DNA of 7,198 nt from an uncultured Ruminococcus sp. (GTDB taxonomy: Bacteria; Bacillota; Clostridia; Oscillospirales; Ruminococcaceae), in contig CAMNJD010000397.1 of NCBI GenBank assembly GCA_946540705.1, forward strand, positions 1 to 7,198, read 5' to 3'. Within the stretch, counting starts at the first letter, position 1. The number at the start of each line of letters is the position of its first letter. The notes under the pieces are model-generated. The model ran no database searches, had not been told where the DNA came from, and saw only the letters and a list, made by a program, of their open reading frames with translations. Positions 1 through 5,876 of the stretch are shown in pieces. The translations under genes and the position numbers were made by a program.

Positions 1-129
1 CGAGCCGATCGCACGGGCATTCTGTGAGAGCTGTGCAAAGCTGAGCTGCATGCTGTCATCCGCGAATGCGATTTTGTCCGGTACCCGGGGCAGGGTTTGT
101 TCGAGATATTCCAGTACATTTGTCTGCAT
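1..129 (-). CDS. AMP-forming adenylation enzyme (acyl/amino acid ligase), N-terminal fragment
   Basis: Only the first 43 codons are in the window; the gene runs off the left edge. The visible protein starts MQTNVLEYLEQTLPRVPDKI and continues through AFADDSMQLSFAQLSQNARA. This is the pattern seen at the N-terminus of ANL-superfamily enzymes (DltA-like D-alanine ligases, NRPS adenylation domains, acyl-CoA synthetases): an 'LE...RxPDKIAF' segment, then a short strand and '(S/T)FAQL...A.AIG'. Such enzymes activate a carboxylate with ATP to an acyl-adenylate and load it on a carrier thiol. The ATP-binding P-loop and specificity pocket are outside the window, so the substrate cannot be judged. The start is supported by AGAAGG about 9 nt upstream. 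The gene begins 21 nt after the racemase stop codon, so co-transcription is likely. Family-level confidence is moderate because of the short fragment. Confidence 0.72.
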   Translation of the reverse strand, partial: MQTNVLEYLEQTLPRVPDKIAFADDSMQLSFAQLSQNARAIGS

Positions 130-150
130 TGTATGCAACCTTCTTTTATC

Positions 151-855
151 TTATTTCCGCAGCTTGACCTGATAGCCGCAGGCGGTGATTGCGCAGTCCG
201 CAAGCACCTCCATCGCATCCAGGAAGCCGTGGCCGATCACATGCCGGTAATTGATGACCGAAAGCTCGGTACAGCCGAGGATGACGCACTCTGCGCCCTG
301 TGCGCGCATGGAATGCGCAACGGAATGGAACCGCTCCATATCCGCATCACGCCCGGATTTCACATCCTCATAGATGAGGCTCATGACCTCCTGCTGATTG
401 ACCCTGTCGGGGATCACGGGACGGATGCCGTGCGCAGTCAGCGCCTTCTGGAAGGTGCCGACCTGAAGCGTGCCGTCTGTCGCCATGATGCCGACGGCCT
501 TGCAGCCGCGTGCCTTCAGCACCTTTGCACTCTCCTCGATCGGGTTGATAAGCTCTGCCTGAAAAGCGTCCTTCAACTGTCCGTAGAAGCCGTAGGCGGT
601 CATGCACGGGATGACCAGCACCTCACAGCCCATCTGTTCGAGCTGTCTGCCGGAATCCACCATGACCGGATACGGATTGTCCTGCGATTTTCCGAGCAGA
701 AACGCAGTTCTGTCCGGTGTCTGCGGGCGGCTGTAGAGCAGAGCCTCCAGATGCTCCTGATCGCGTGCAGCGTCGGTCGCCGCAGTGAGGATCTGGAGAA
801 ACAGTGCCGATGCCATCGGCCCGAGTCCGCCGATGATGCCCAGTTTCTTTTTCAT
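151..855 (-). CDS. Aspartate/glutamate racemase family protein
   Basis: The 234-residue cytoplasmic protein has the normal length for the Asp/Glu racemase superfamily, which interconverts L- and D-amino acids without a cofactor using two cysteines. Visible family marks are the N-terminal GIIGGLGPMAS (residues 7-16), TPDRTAFLLG (46-55), the first catalytic-loop cysteine Cys84 in PCMTAY (83-88), and the second cysteine Cys195 in LGCTEL (193-198). The first loop is unusual: members typically read PCNTAH, so the Asn and His positions carry Met85 and Tyr88 here. This may alter substrate preference. The start has GGGAG 7-8 nt upstream. The gene sits 18 nt after the transglutaminase-like gene and 21 nt before an adenylation-enzyme gene, so it may supply a D-amino acid to that enzyme (inference). 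The exact substrate is unknown; aspartate or glutamate are only the family defaults. Confidence 0.9.
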   Translation of the reverse strand: MKKKLGIIGGLGPMASALFLQILTAATDAARDQEHLEALLYSRPQTPDRTAFLLGKSQDNPYPVMVDSGRQLEQMGCEVLVIPCMTAYGFYGQLKDAFQAELINPIEESAKVLKARGCKAVGIMATDGTLQVGTFQKALTAHGIRPVIPDRVNQQEVMSLIYEDVKSGRDADMERFHSVAHSMRAQGAECVILGCTELSVINYRHVIGHGFLDAMEVLADCAITACGYQVKLRK

Positions 856-873
856 AGCTGTCTCCCGCGCAGG

Positions 874-2361
874 TCATTCCGGTGTTGCCGGATAGAGGCT
901 TCTGTCACGCTCGAAGCAGCCGTTGTTCTTTGCGGAGAATGCATCCATCTGCTTATCTGTCCAGAGGAAGAAGTCAGAGCGGTTGAAGCGCGGCGTGGTG
1001 TCGAAGTGATACCATGCGCCGTCCACCTTGACGAGGTTCCAGAAGTGTGCATTGGTATGCTCGTCCGGCTTCGGCTTCTCGACCATCATGTTCTCGAAGC
1101 CCGCGCTGGTCAGCAGCAGGCGGGAGAGGCCGTAGTAGTTGCGGCAGTCGCCGTAACCCTGGAAGATCGCCTCCACAGCGGAATAGGCCCAGTCGTACTT
1201 GTGCTTGCTGTCGTGATAGACCATGTGTCCCTGCACATAATTATAGATCATTCTGAGGTATTCGCGATCAGTTCTGCCCTCGCGGTCGATCGTACTGATG
1301 ATATAGTCGCCCATGCGGAGGACATCCTCCTCGGAGAGGCGCTCGACATCGTCGATGGAGCCCAGAACATGCAGCACCGCAGTCTCGGTCGCAGTATTGC
1401 CCGCCTCATCTGTTGAGGTATAGGTGATGGTGTAGTCGCCGGCCTTGCGGAGGCTGAAGCCGTCGGGCTCTGCCGCAGTGACCGCAGTCTCGCCGTCATG
1501 CGCATCGACCGCCTTGACCTCATGCATATAGCTGATCGGAATACCGACGATCGTTTTCATGTCGGTGACGCCGCTGATGACCGGCGGCTCGCCGTCGCCG
1601 CTGACGGTAAAGTCCGCATCGGCGGTGGTGCTGTTGCCGCAGGAATCGGTCACGATGAGCTGCACATGGAATGTGCCCTGGATCATCGTGGACGGCTCCT
1701 CGGAGAAATGGTATTCAACCGGACAGAGATCCTCGCAGGACTCCACAAAGTCGGCCGCAGTCAGCTTCTGGTTGACATAAAAGCTCAGGTTGTCATAGAG
1801 CTTGACGACCGGCGGGACGGTATCCTGTGCCACCAGCGTAAAGGGCAGCTCCGTGCCGTGAATCTTCGCGGTCATGTCATAGGTGCCGACCTTGGTGATG
1901 TCCTTCAGGCTGAGCGACATGACCGTATCCGCGTAGTCCTCGCCGAACAGTGACGGAATATCGGCTTCCGTTCCGAGCTCCCATGTGATGACCGGCTTAC
2001 GGATCGTCAGCACCGCATTTTCGGTTCTGGTCGTGCCGTCATCAAGCTGCATCAGAATCGAAATATCCTGATTGCCCTGCTCGTTCTGCGGAACGACAAG
2101 GAACCGTGCAGCCTTGATATACTGCCGGGTATTGTCGTAGAGGAACGAATCGGCCGTCGGGAGCGGTTCGCCGCTCCAGATCGCGATCTCGCTCTTGGCG
2201 TAGTCGATGGTAGAGGTCTGCGCTGTGATCTGATTGCCGCCCTTGAGCACAAGCATGAGGAGCACGCCGCAGAGTGCGATCAGCAGCAGGCCTCCGATGA
2301 GCGCAAATATTGTACGCTTTGCGCCGCCTGAGGATGATTTCTGGTAATTTGACCGTTTCAT
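874..2361 (-). CDS. Membrane-anchored transglutaminase-like protein with Ig-like repeats
   Basis: The protein has 495 residues. A short basic cytoplasmic N-terminus (MKRSNYQKSS) is followed by one hydrophobic helix at about 17-39, which serves as an uncleaved anchor. An extracytoplasmic stalk of beta-rich segments follows, at roughly 45-178, 180-255 and 257-333. The last two segments begin with 'PPV' and end with 'DxxGNxxT' (DSCGNSTTAD, DEAGNTATET), the signature of bacterial Ig-like/HYR-type repeats. A transglutaminase-like domain fills 334-495, with a papain-like triad visible: Cys406 in GYGDCRNYYGL, His439 in TNAHFWNLVKVDGAWYHFD, and Asp454 in FDTTP. Family members act as transglutaminases, peptidases or amidases, so its chemistry at the cell surface is open. 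The start at 2361 was chosen over the longer open frame to 2517 because AGGGAAGG lies 8 nt upstream and the promoter lies inside the extension. It is the first gene of the left operon. Confidence 0.9.
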   Translation of the reverse strand: MKRSNYQKSSSGGAKRTIFALIGGLLLIALCGVLLMLVLKGGNQITAQTSTIDYAKSEIAIWSGEPLPTADSFLYDNTRQYIKAARFLVVPQNEQGNQDISILMQLDDGTTRTENAVLTIRKPVITWELGTEADIPSLFGEDYADTVMSLSLKDITKVGTYDMTAKIHGTELPFTLVAQDTVPPVVKLYDNLSFYVNQKLTAADFVESCEDLCPVEYHFSEEPSTMIQGTFHVQLIVTDSCGNSTTADADFTVSGDGEPPVISGVTDMKTIVGIPISYMHEVKAVDAHDGETAVTAAEPDGFSLRKAGDYTITYTSTDEAGNTATETAVLHVLGSIDDVERLSEEDVLRMGDYIISTIDREGRTDREYLRMIYNYVQGHMVYHDSKHKYDWAYSAVEAIFQGYGDCRNYYGLSRLLLTSAGFENMMVEKPKPDEHTNAHFWNLVKVDGAWYHFDTTPRFNRSDFFLWTDKQMDAFSAKNNGCFERDRSLYPATPE

Positions 2362-2369
2362 AGCAAAAG

Positions 2370-2377
2370 CCTTCCCT
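2370..2377 (-). promoter_or_regulatory. Ribosome binding site of the transglutaminase-like gene
   Basis: AGGGAAGG on the minus strand ends 8 nt before the ATG at 2361. It fixes that ATG as the start and argues against the in-frame upstream ATG at 2517, which would place the promoter inside the coding region. Confidence 0.8.
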
Positions 2378-2422
2378 TTCGAGATCAAAATGTCCGTTGG
2401 ATTTGATACAGTCGTACATTTT

Positions 2423-2451
2423 ATTATAACCCGTTTGGTGCGTTCTGTCAA
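2423..2451 (-). promoter_or_regulatory. Consensus sigma-A promoter for the transglutaminase-racemase-ligase operon
   Basis: On the minus strand, a -35 box TTGACA (2451-2446) and a -10 box TATAAT (2428-2423) both match the housekeeping consensus at every position. They are separated by exactly 17 nt (2445-2429). Transcription should begin near 2416, giving a leader of about 55 nt before the ATG at 2361. The region is AT-rich compared with its surroundings. I saw no clear operator palindrome overlapping the boxes. A match this complete suggests strong basal transcription unless a repressor acts. Confidence 0.9.
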
Positions 2452-2477
2452 GATTTTTTGGCCTTTTACGGTAAAAA

Positions 2478-2601
2478 TCAGGGACTGAGAGGCGAATTCC
2501 GCAAAAAATAAGTGCATTTTGCCGGAAATCGGTCACAGCGCCGAAAATCGCGGCAAAATGCATTCGTGATTTTGCACAAAATGGATTCACAGTCCCGCTG
2601 A
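2478..2601. repeat. Outer inverted-repeat arms flanking the intergenic hairpin
   Basis: TCAGGGACTG (2478-2487) can pair with CAGTCCCGCTGA (2590-2601) over 10 bp, with a two-base bulge (GC at 2597-2598). These arms enclose the terminator-like hairpin. On the minus strand the outer stem is also followed by TTTTT (2477-2473). The right arm overlaps the hairpin at 2595-2622, so the two pairings exclude each other. A 10-bp imperfect match over about 100 nt can arise by chance. Confidence 0.4.
2503..2564 (-). terminator. Probable intrinsic terminator of the right-hand operon
   Basis: Two arms form a perfect 12-bp inverted repeat: TGCATTTTGCCG (2513-2524) and CGGCAAAATGCA (2551-2562). The stem extends to about 14 positions (2511-2524 with 2551-2564) if one wobble pair is allowed. 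The 26-nt loop contains a small TCGG/CCGA inner stem. On the minus strand the stem is followed directly by TATTTTTT (six T at 2508-2503). It lies about 70 nt downstream of the stop codon at 2636 and before the next promoter, where a terminator is expected. The long loop and AT-rich stem are not ideal. Confidence 0.6.
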
Positions 2602-2622
2602 AAAGCATTTGCTTTCAAGCGG
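2595..2622 (-). other. Hairpin just downstream of the right-hand operon's last gene
   Basis: Two 12-nt arms (2595-2606 and 2611-2622) enclose a 4-nt loop (2607-2610). On the minus strand the arms read CCGCTTGAAAGC and GCTTTTCAGCGG. They pair throughout except for one T/C mismatch and one G/T wobble near the middle. The hairpin starts 13 nt after the stop codon at 2636. No T-tract follows it, so it is more likely an mRNA 3'-end stabilising hairpin, or an auxiliary part of the termination region, than a stand-alone terminator. Confidence 0.5.
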
Positions 2623-2635
2623 CGCAGCGATCGCC

Positions 2636-3157
2636 TCAATCCGAATAGGAAAAGAACTGACCCTGATATTCCAATCCGGCAGCCTGCCAGTTGATCTGCG
2701 GCACTGTGCCTTTATCGCTGTCAAAGAGGTAAGTATACGTGACAGGATTCTCCTGCCGGTAATACACATAGCAGGAATTTCCGAGCACGTCGGAGCGCTC
2801 TGTGCGCCAGACCGAATGCAGCCCGTCCGGGCTCCGGATCTCTGCGAACCGGTATGTCTCGCGGCTGCGGATGCGGTCTGCCGTACAGTAAGCGAAATAC
2901 GCCGCACCGGCGGCAAACAGGATCGCCATAAATGCCGAAAAGCCGCCCTTCCTGCCGCTCTTTTTCGCGGATGCCCGCAGCGACAGAAACAGCGCCGCTG
3001 CCGAAAGCATCATCACCAGCAGAATAATCGGGAGCCAGAAATCCTGTGTCAGCTTCAGCACCGCATATTTTCTGCCGTATGCGCTGCTGACAATGATTCC
3101 CAGGATCGCGCCGCCGATGACCAGAAACGCGCCGGAAATCGCCTGAACCGCTTTCAT
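2636..3157 (-). CDS. Three-helix membrane protein of unknown function
   Basis: I do not recognise a family for this 173-residue protein. Hydrophobic helices lie at about 5-25, 40-61 and 73-91. The strongly basic loop between helices 2 and 3 (RASAKKSGRK) should be cytoplasmic, which puts the N-terminus inside and the C-terminal domain of about 80 residues (94-173) outside. That domain is rich in aromatic and polar residues (SPDGLHSVWRTE, YVYYRQENPVTYTYLF), as in small beta-sheet domains; the 'SPDG' turn recalls beta-propeller or sheet proteins, but this is weak. The ATG has GAGGTG about 6 nt upstream, and this site overlaps the stop codon of the esterase gene 9 nt away, so translation is probably coupled. 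It is the last gene of its operon; a hairpin and a probable terminator follow. No function is assigned. Confidence 0.82.
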   Translation of the reverse strand: MKAVQAISGAFLVIGGAILGIIVSSAYGRKYAVLKLTQDFWLPIILLVMMLSAAALFLSLRASAKKSGRKGGFSAFMAILFAAGAAYFAYCTADRIRSRETYRFAEIRSPDGLHSVWRTERSDVLGNSCYVYYRQENPVTYTYLFDSDKGTVPQINWQAAGLEYQGQFFSYSD

Positions 3158-3166
3158 AGTTTCACC

Positions 3167-4726
3167 TCACATGGATGCAGAGGGCGCGTTCTTTTTTTCG
3201 GTGCCGGCAGTCTGCTCTGCTGCAAAGCTGTCCGTCCGGAAGGGTGCCAGCGGCAGCCCGTTCATGCCAAAGACCGTGACCTCCGTGTAATTTGTCCACG
3301 CATACCGCGCATAGTGCGGCGCCCTGACCGCATCCGCCGTCAGCGTGATGACATTCTTTGCAAAGGCAGCCTGTGCCGGATAAAAAACGCCGTCCTCCCC
3401 TGCCAGCTCAAAGCCGGAGGGTTCCCCGGTGAGCCGCAGCCCGTCCGCAGCATTGCGCAGCAGAACCGTCACAGCACTGCCCGTGACATAGCTGCTGTCA
3501 AGCATCGGCGCACAGGCCTGAGCCGCACTGCTCAGCCCGTAGACCTCATACAGCGCCTGAAGGCAGAGCCGGTGTCCGACCTGCGATTTGTCCTTCGGGT
3601 GGATATTGTCCAGCTCACCGCAGTCCGGAATCACAGCCAGACCGGTATGACGCAGCTTGCGGTACACCCTGTCCTGCGCCTCGCGAATTCTGCACCAGTG
3701 CTTGTAATCGGGGTCATGCGCATAGCGGAACATCGGAAGCTGCACATTGAGGAACGGCAGCTCCGCATCGCCCCAGTCGCGCCGCCAGCAGGCGATCAGC
3801 GCCGTCAGCAGCGTTTCGTAGGCATCGGGGCGGTGGTCATCCGACTCGCCCTGATAGTAGAGGAATCCGCGCAGCGTATACGGGCAGACCCGCTGAAGCA
3901 TTGTCTCATAGGCGCCGCATGGCCGGCACTCGTTCTTCGGACCCATCGGTCCGGGATAGCGCGATTTTCCGACGATCTGCTCTGCTTCGTCCCATGTGGT
4001 TTCCGGATGCTCGCGCATCAGCTCGGAATACGCCTGCCACCATTTATCCTGATAGGCAAGATACCCGTCATATTCCGCGATTGCTTCGGCATCGGTTTTG
4101 CCTGCCATTGCGGCATCGTAGTCGTCGATATACGGGCGCAGCGAGGCATCGTTTTCCAGCACATCGCGGGAGACCCAGACCGATGCGGAGGTGCCGCCCC
4201 AGTTGCAGCCGATCAGGCCGACCGTAACACCGAGCTTTTTTTGCAGCTCCAGCGCAAAATACAGCCCGACCGCCGACCATGCCCGCGCACTGTCGGGCGT
4301 AGCACAGCTCCATGCGGTATTCCGCTCGGTTTGCTCGAAGCTGCCGTCGATGATGCGCTGCTTCGGGGTGTAGTAGAACCGCACGCCGCATTCAGGCGTG
4401 AGGGAATTCAGCAGTGCCTCGCCGTTTTTCTCGTCCTTGATCTCGAATTCCATGTTGCTCTGACCGCCGCAGAGCCAGACCTCGCCGACTGCGATCTCAC
4501 GGAACGTGATGACGACCGCACCGCTCCGCACGGTCATGGTCAGGTTTTCGGCTGCCGGCATCGGCGGGAGCGTCACGCGCCATTTGCCGTCACGGATCAC
4601 AGCAGATGCGCTGTTTCCGCCGAGGGTGACGGTCACGCGCTGACCGTCCCTGCCGTCGCCCCAGACTGCGATCGGCTTTTCTCTTTGCAGCACCATACGG
4701 TCGCTGAAAATTGCTGCTGTTCTCAT
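3167..4726 (-). CDS. Sialate O-acetylesterase-type SGNH hydrolase
   Basis: The 519-residue protein belongs to the sialate O-acetylesterase family (SASA/DUF303), serine esterases that remove O-acetyl groups from sialic acids or, in many gut bacteria, from plant-derived sugars. An N-terminal beta domain opens with IFSDRMVLQREKPIAVWG (residues 6-23), typical of the family. The catalytic fold then shows the nucleophile Ser90 in GGQSNMEFEI, the oxyanion-side motif NWGGTS (175-180), the family motif YYQGESD (290-296), and the Asp373/His376 pair in LDNIHPKD. A C-terminal beta domain follows (about 405-500). There is no signal peptide or anchor, so it should act in the cytoplasm on imported, acetylated sugars. 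The start at 4726 was preferred to an in-frame ATG at 4753 because the latter lacks a ribosome site and the AGGAGG is downstream of it. It is flanked by small membrane protein genes. Which sugar it deacetylates is unknown. Confidence 0.92.
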   Translation of the reverse strand: MRTAAIFSDRMVLQREKPIAVWGDGRDGQRVTVTLGGNSASAVIRDGKWRVTLPPMPAAENLTMTVRSGAVVITFREIAVGEVWLCGGQSNMEFEIKDEKNGEALLNSLTPECGVRFYYTPKQRIIDGSFEQTERNTAWSCATPDSARAWSAVGLYFALELQKKLGVTVGLIGCNWGGTSASVWVSRDVLENDASLRPYIDDYDAAMAGKTDAEAIAEYDGYLAYQDKWWQAYSELMREHPETTWDEAEQIVGKSRYPGPMGPKNECRPCGAYETMLQRVCPYTLRGFLYYQGESDDHRPDAYETLLTALIACWRRDWGDAELPFLNVQLPMFRYAHDPDYKHWCRIREAQDRVYRKLRHTGLAVIPDCGELDNIHPKDKSQVGHRLCLQALYEVYGLSSAAQACAPMLDSSYVTGSAVTVLLRNAADGLRLTGEPSGFELAGEDGVFYPAQAAFAKNVITLTADAVRAPHYARYAWTNYTEVTVFGMNGLPLAPFRTDSFAAEQTAGTEKKNAPSASM

Positions 4727-4730
4727 GTTT

Positions 4731-4745
4731 ACCTCTTTTCCTCCT
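4731..4745 (-). promoter_or_regulatory. Tandem ribosome binding motifs before the esterase start
   Basis: On the minus strand AGGAGG (4745-4740) is followed by GAGGT (4735-4731), 13 and 4 nt from the ATG at 4726. The nearer motif is well placed for that ATG. Both lie downstream of the alternative ATG at 4753 and so cannot serve it. Confidence 0.65.
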
Positions 4746-4759
4746 GCGGACACATCGGT

Positions 4760-4996
4760 TCAGTGATCTTGCATGTTATATTCGCCCATGCTGCCCAAGG
4801 ATGCTATTATACACAAAAATAAAGAAATAAAGGAAAGCACAGCACAGACGGCTGCGTATTCCGCACATTTCAAAGCAAGCGTTTCTTTCTGCCGCCGCTT
4901 TGCGATTCTTCTGAGAATTCTCAGAACAACTGCCGCTGCGAACAACGCAATCCAAAGACAGGCGTAGATTTCATTCAGATCGGTATAATTCCACAT
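4760..4996 (-). CDS. Small two-helix membrane protein
   Basis: The 78-residue protein (MWNYTDLNEIYACLWIALF...) matches no family I know. Two hydrophobic helices at about 8-27 and 47-68 are joined by a strongly basic loop (RILRRIAKRRQK), which should be cytoplasmic. Both ends would then face outward, a hairpin-like topology. The start is the ATG at 4996. A TTG two codons upstream (5002) is in frame, but it is too close to the GGAGGAGGG site, which sits about 7-8 nt from the ATG. The gene lies 39 nt after the 93-residue membrane protein gene and 33 nt before the esterase gene. It may form a pair with the preceding membrane protein (inference from adjacency and similar basic loops). Coding status rests on the ribosome site, the membrane pattern and the operon fit. 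Confidence 0.72.
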   Translation of the reverse strand: MWNYTDLNEIYACLWIALFAAAVVLRILRRIAKRRQKETLALKCAEYAAVCAVLSFISLFLCIIASLGSMGEYNMQDH

Positions 4997-5003
4997 CCGC
5001 AAA

Positions 5004-5012
5004 CCCTCCTCC
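5004..5012 (-). promoter_or_regulatory. Ribosome binding site of the 78-residue membrane protein gene
   Basis: GGAGGAGGG on the minus strand ends 7 nt before the ATG at 4996 and only 1 nt before the in-frame TTG at 5002. The spacing picks the ATG and strongly supports this small gene being translated. Confidence 0.75.
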
Positions 5013-5035
5013 AGCAGCAGCGGCGATGCTGTCCG

Positions 5036-5317
5036 TCAGATTCCCATGCGCTTCAGCGTTCCGGTGATCGCCACGGCATAGAACCCGACAAAGATCACAT
5101 CCGCCAGCAGCGTCAGCACCAGATTCACAACATCAGCCTTTCTGCGCTCCTCCCGCTTCTTCACACAGGCGATCGCCGCGACCGTCACGAGAATAAACGG
5201 GAACACAAGCCACAGATTCAGAAAAACGGTATGCCCGATCACGTAAAACAGAATCAGGAGCAGATTGATGAAGTGCAGTGCAAGTGCCAGCGCGCTTTCT
5301 TTCAGGTATTCTTTCAT
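5036..5317 (-). CDS. Small three-helix membrane protein
   Basis: The 93-residue protein is mostly hydrophobic, with likely helices at about 8-28, 32-51 and 64-85. The charged loop KKREERRK (53-60) between helices 2 and 3 is expected in the cytoplasm, giving an inside N-terminus and an outside C-terminus. No catalytic motif or known family is evident. The ATG at 5317 follows the nitroreductase stop codon by 9 nt. The ribosome site is weak (GTGAG about 8 nt upstream), so translation probably depends on coupling to the nitroreductase gene. The next gene is another small membrane protein, 39 nt away. Possible roles include a membrane subunit or a stress-related accessory protein, but nothing in the sequence decides this. 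Confidence 0.75.
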   Translation of the reverse strand: MKEYLKESALALALHFINLLLILFYVIGHTVFLNLWLVFPFILVTVAAIACVKKREERRKADVVNLVLTLLADVIFVGFYAVAITGTLKRMGI

Positions 5318-5326
5318 CTCACCGTC

Positions 5327-5875
5327 TCACGCCTCTGTCTGAAATCCGTTGAACCATGCGCGCTTCTCAAACTCGCGTTTCCAGACGCGCTTCTGCGCAT
5401 CGAGCGGAACGCCGACCGGCAGCACGCAGATCAGATCGTATTCCTCCGGCACGCCGAGCATCTGCGCCATTTGTTTGCCCTGCTCGTCCGCGTCGGTGAT
5501 ATGTCCCTCGATCCAGCAGCTCGCATAGCCGAGCGAGGTGATCGTCAGCAGCATATTCTCGATTGCCGCGGCATAGTCCTGCACGGCAAAGCACCGCTCG
5601 ACGCCGTTTCCGTCGGTGTAGGCGATGCGCCGCTTGGTCAGCACGCAGATCATTGCGGTCACGGTCGGGCAGGTCGCGGGCTTCATGACCGAAAGCAGCT
5701 TTTGCAGCAGCTCCGCGTCATCAACGCCGATCAGCGAAACGGTCTGCTTGTTGCAGCCCGACGGCGCCGCCAGACCTGCCTCCATGATCTCCCGCAGATG
5801 TGCCCGCGGGACAGGCTGCTGTGCATAGCTTCCGCGGTAGGAAAACCGCGCATTGATTGCTTCCCTGAGTTCCAT
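5327..5875 (-). CDS. Nitroreductase family FMN-dependent oxidoreductase
   Basis: The 182-residue protein matches the length of compact nitroreductase-fold enzymes, which are FMN-containing homodimers that reduce nitro compounds, quinones or enones with NAD(P)H. Family marks are the N-terminal ELREAINARFSYR (residues 2-14, in place of the common 'I..RRSVR'), the FMN-site segment AAPSGCNKQ (36-44, usually APSxxNxQP), the central helix QDYAAAIENMLLTITSLGYASCWIEG (99-124), and the late LPVGVP strand-turn (152-157). No signal peptide is present, so it is cytoplasmic. The start at 5875 was chosen because GGAGG lies 6 nt upstream, inside the end of malQ, and because only 1 nt separates the malQ stop from this ATG; the longer frame would add an arginine-rich extension read out of malQ. 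Its physiological substrate is unknown, as for most members. It may simply share transcription with malQ. Confidence 0.93.
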   Translation of the reverse strand: MELREAINARFSYRGSYAQQPVPRAHLREIMEAGLAAPSGCNKQTVSLIGVDDAELLQKLLSVMKPATCPTVTAMICVLTKRRIAYTDGNGVERCFAVQDYAAAIENMLLTITSLGYASCWIEGHITDADEQGKQMAQMLGVPEEYDLICVLPVGVPLDAQKRVWKREFEKRAWFNGFQTEA

Positions 5876-5876
5876 A

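Noticed and set aside
97..1416. 439-codon open frame on the plus strand
   Set aside because: It lies antisense to the racemase and transglutaminase-like genes, which both have intact catalytic motifs. Its product is a compositionally odd His/Arg/Leu-rich protein with no recognisable domain. Codon bias on the minus strand suppresses stop codons here.
2362..2517. N-terminal extension of the transglutaminase-like gene to an ATG at 2517
   Set aside because: The perfect promoter (2423-2451) lies within the extension, and the ATG at 2361 has a well-placed ribosome site followed by a typical anchor.
2042..2608. 188-codon minus-strand frame, including a possible leader peptide starting MYDCIKSNGH
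   Set aside because: Its internal ATG lies only about 4 nt after the -10 box, at or before the expected transcript start. The rest runs out of frame through the transglutaminase-like gene.
4727..4753. Earlier ATG at 4753 for the esterase
   Set aside because: There is no ribosome site upstream of it, and the AGGAGG falls inside its first codons. The family N-terminus begins at the 4726 ATG.
2609..4822. 737-codon open frame on the plus strand
   Set aside because: It is antisense to the esterase and the 173-residue membrane protein gene, starts inside a hairpin arm, lacks a convincing ribosome site and yields an Arg/Cys/His-rich sequence with no domain. Its length is striking but fits a G+C-rich antisense shadow.
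4806..4834. TATAAT on the minus strand (4811-4806) as an internal promoter for the esterase
   Set aside because: No acceptable -35 box lies 16-18 nt upstream (TTCCTT or TCCTTT only). It is in an AT-rich stretch coding for a membrane helix, so a chance match is likely.
4984..4989. TATAAT on the plus strand
   Set aside because: It has no -35 partner at suitable spacing and no plus-strand gene to drive. It lies within the 78-residue membrane protein gene.
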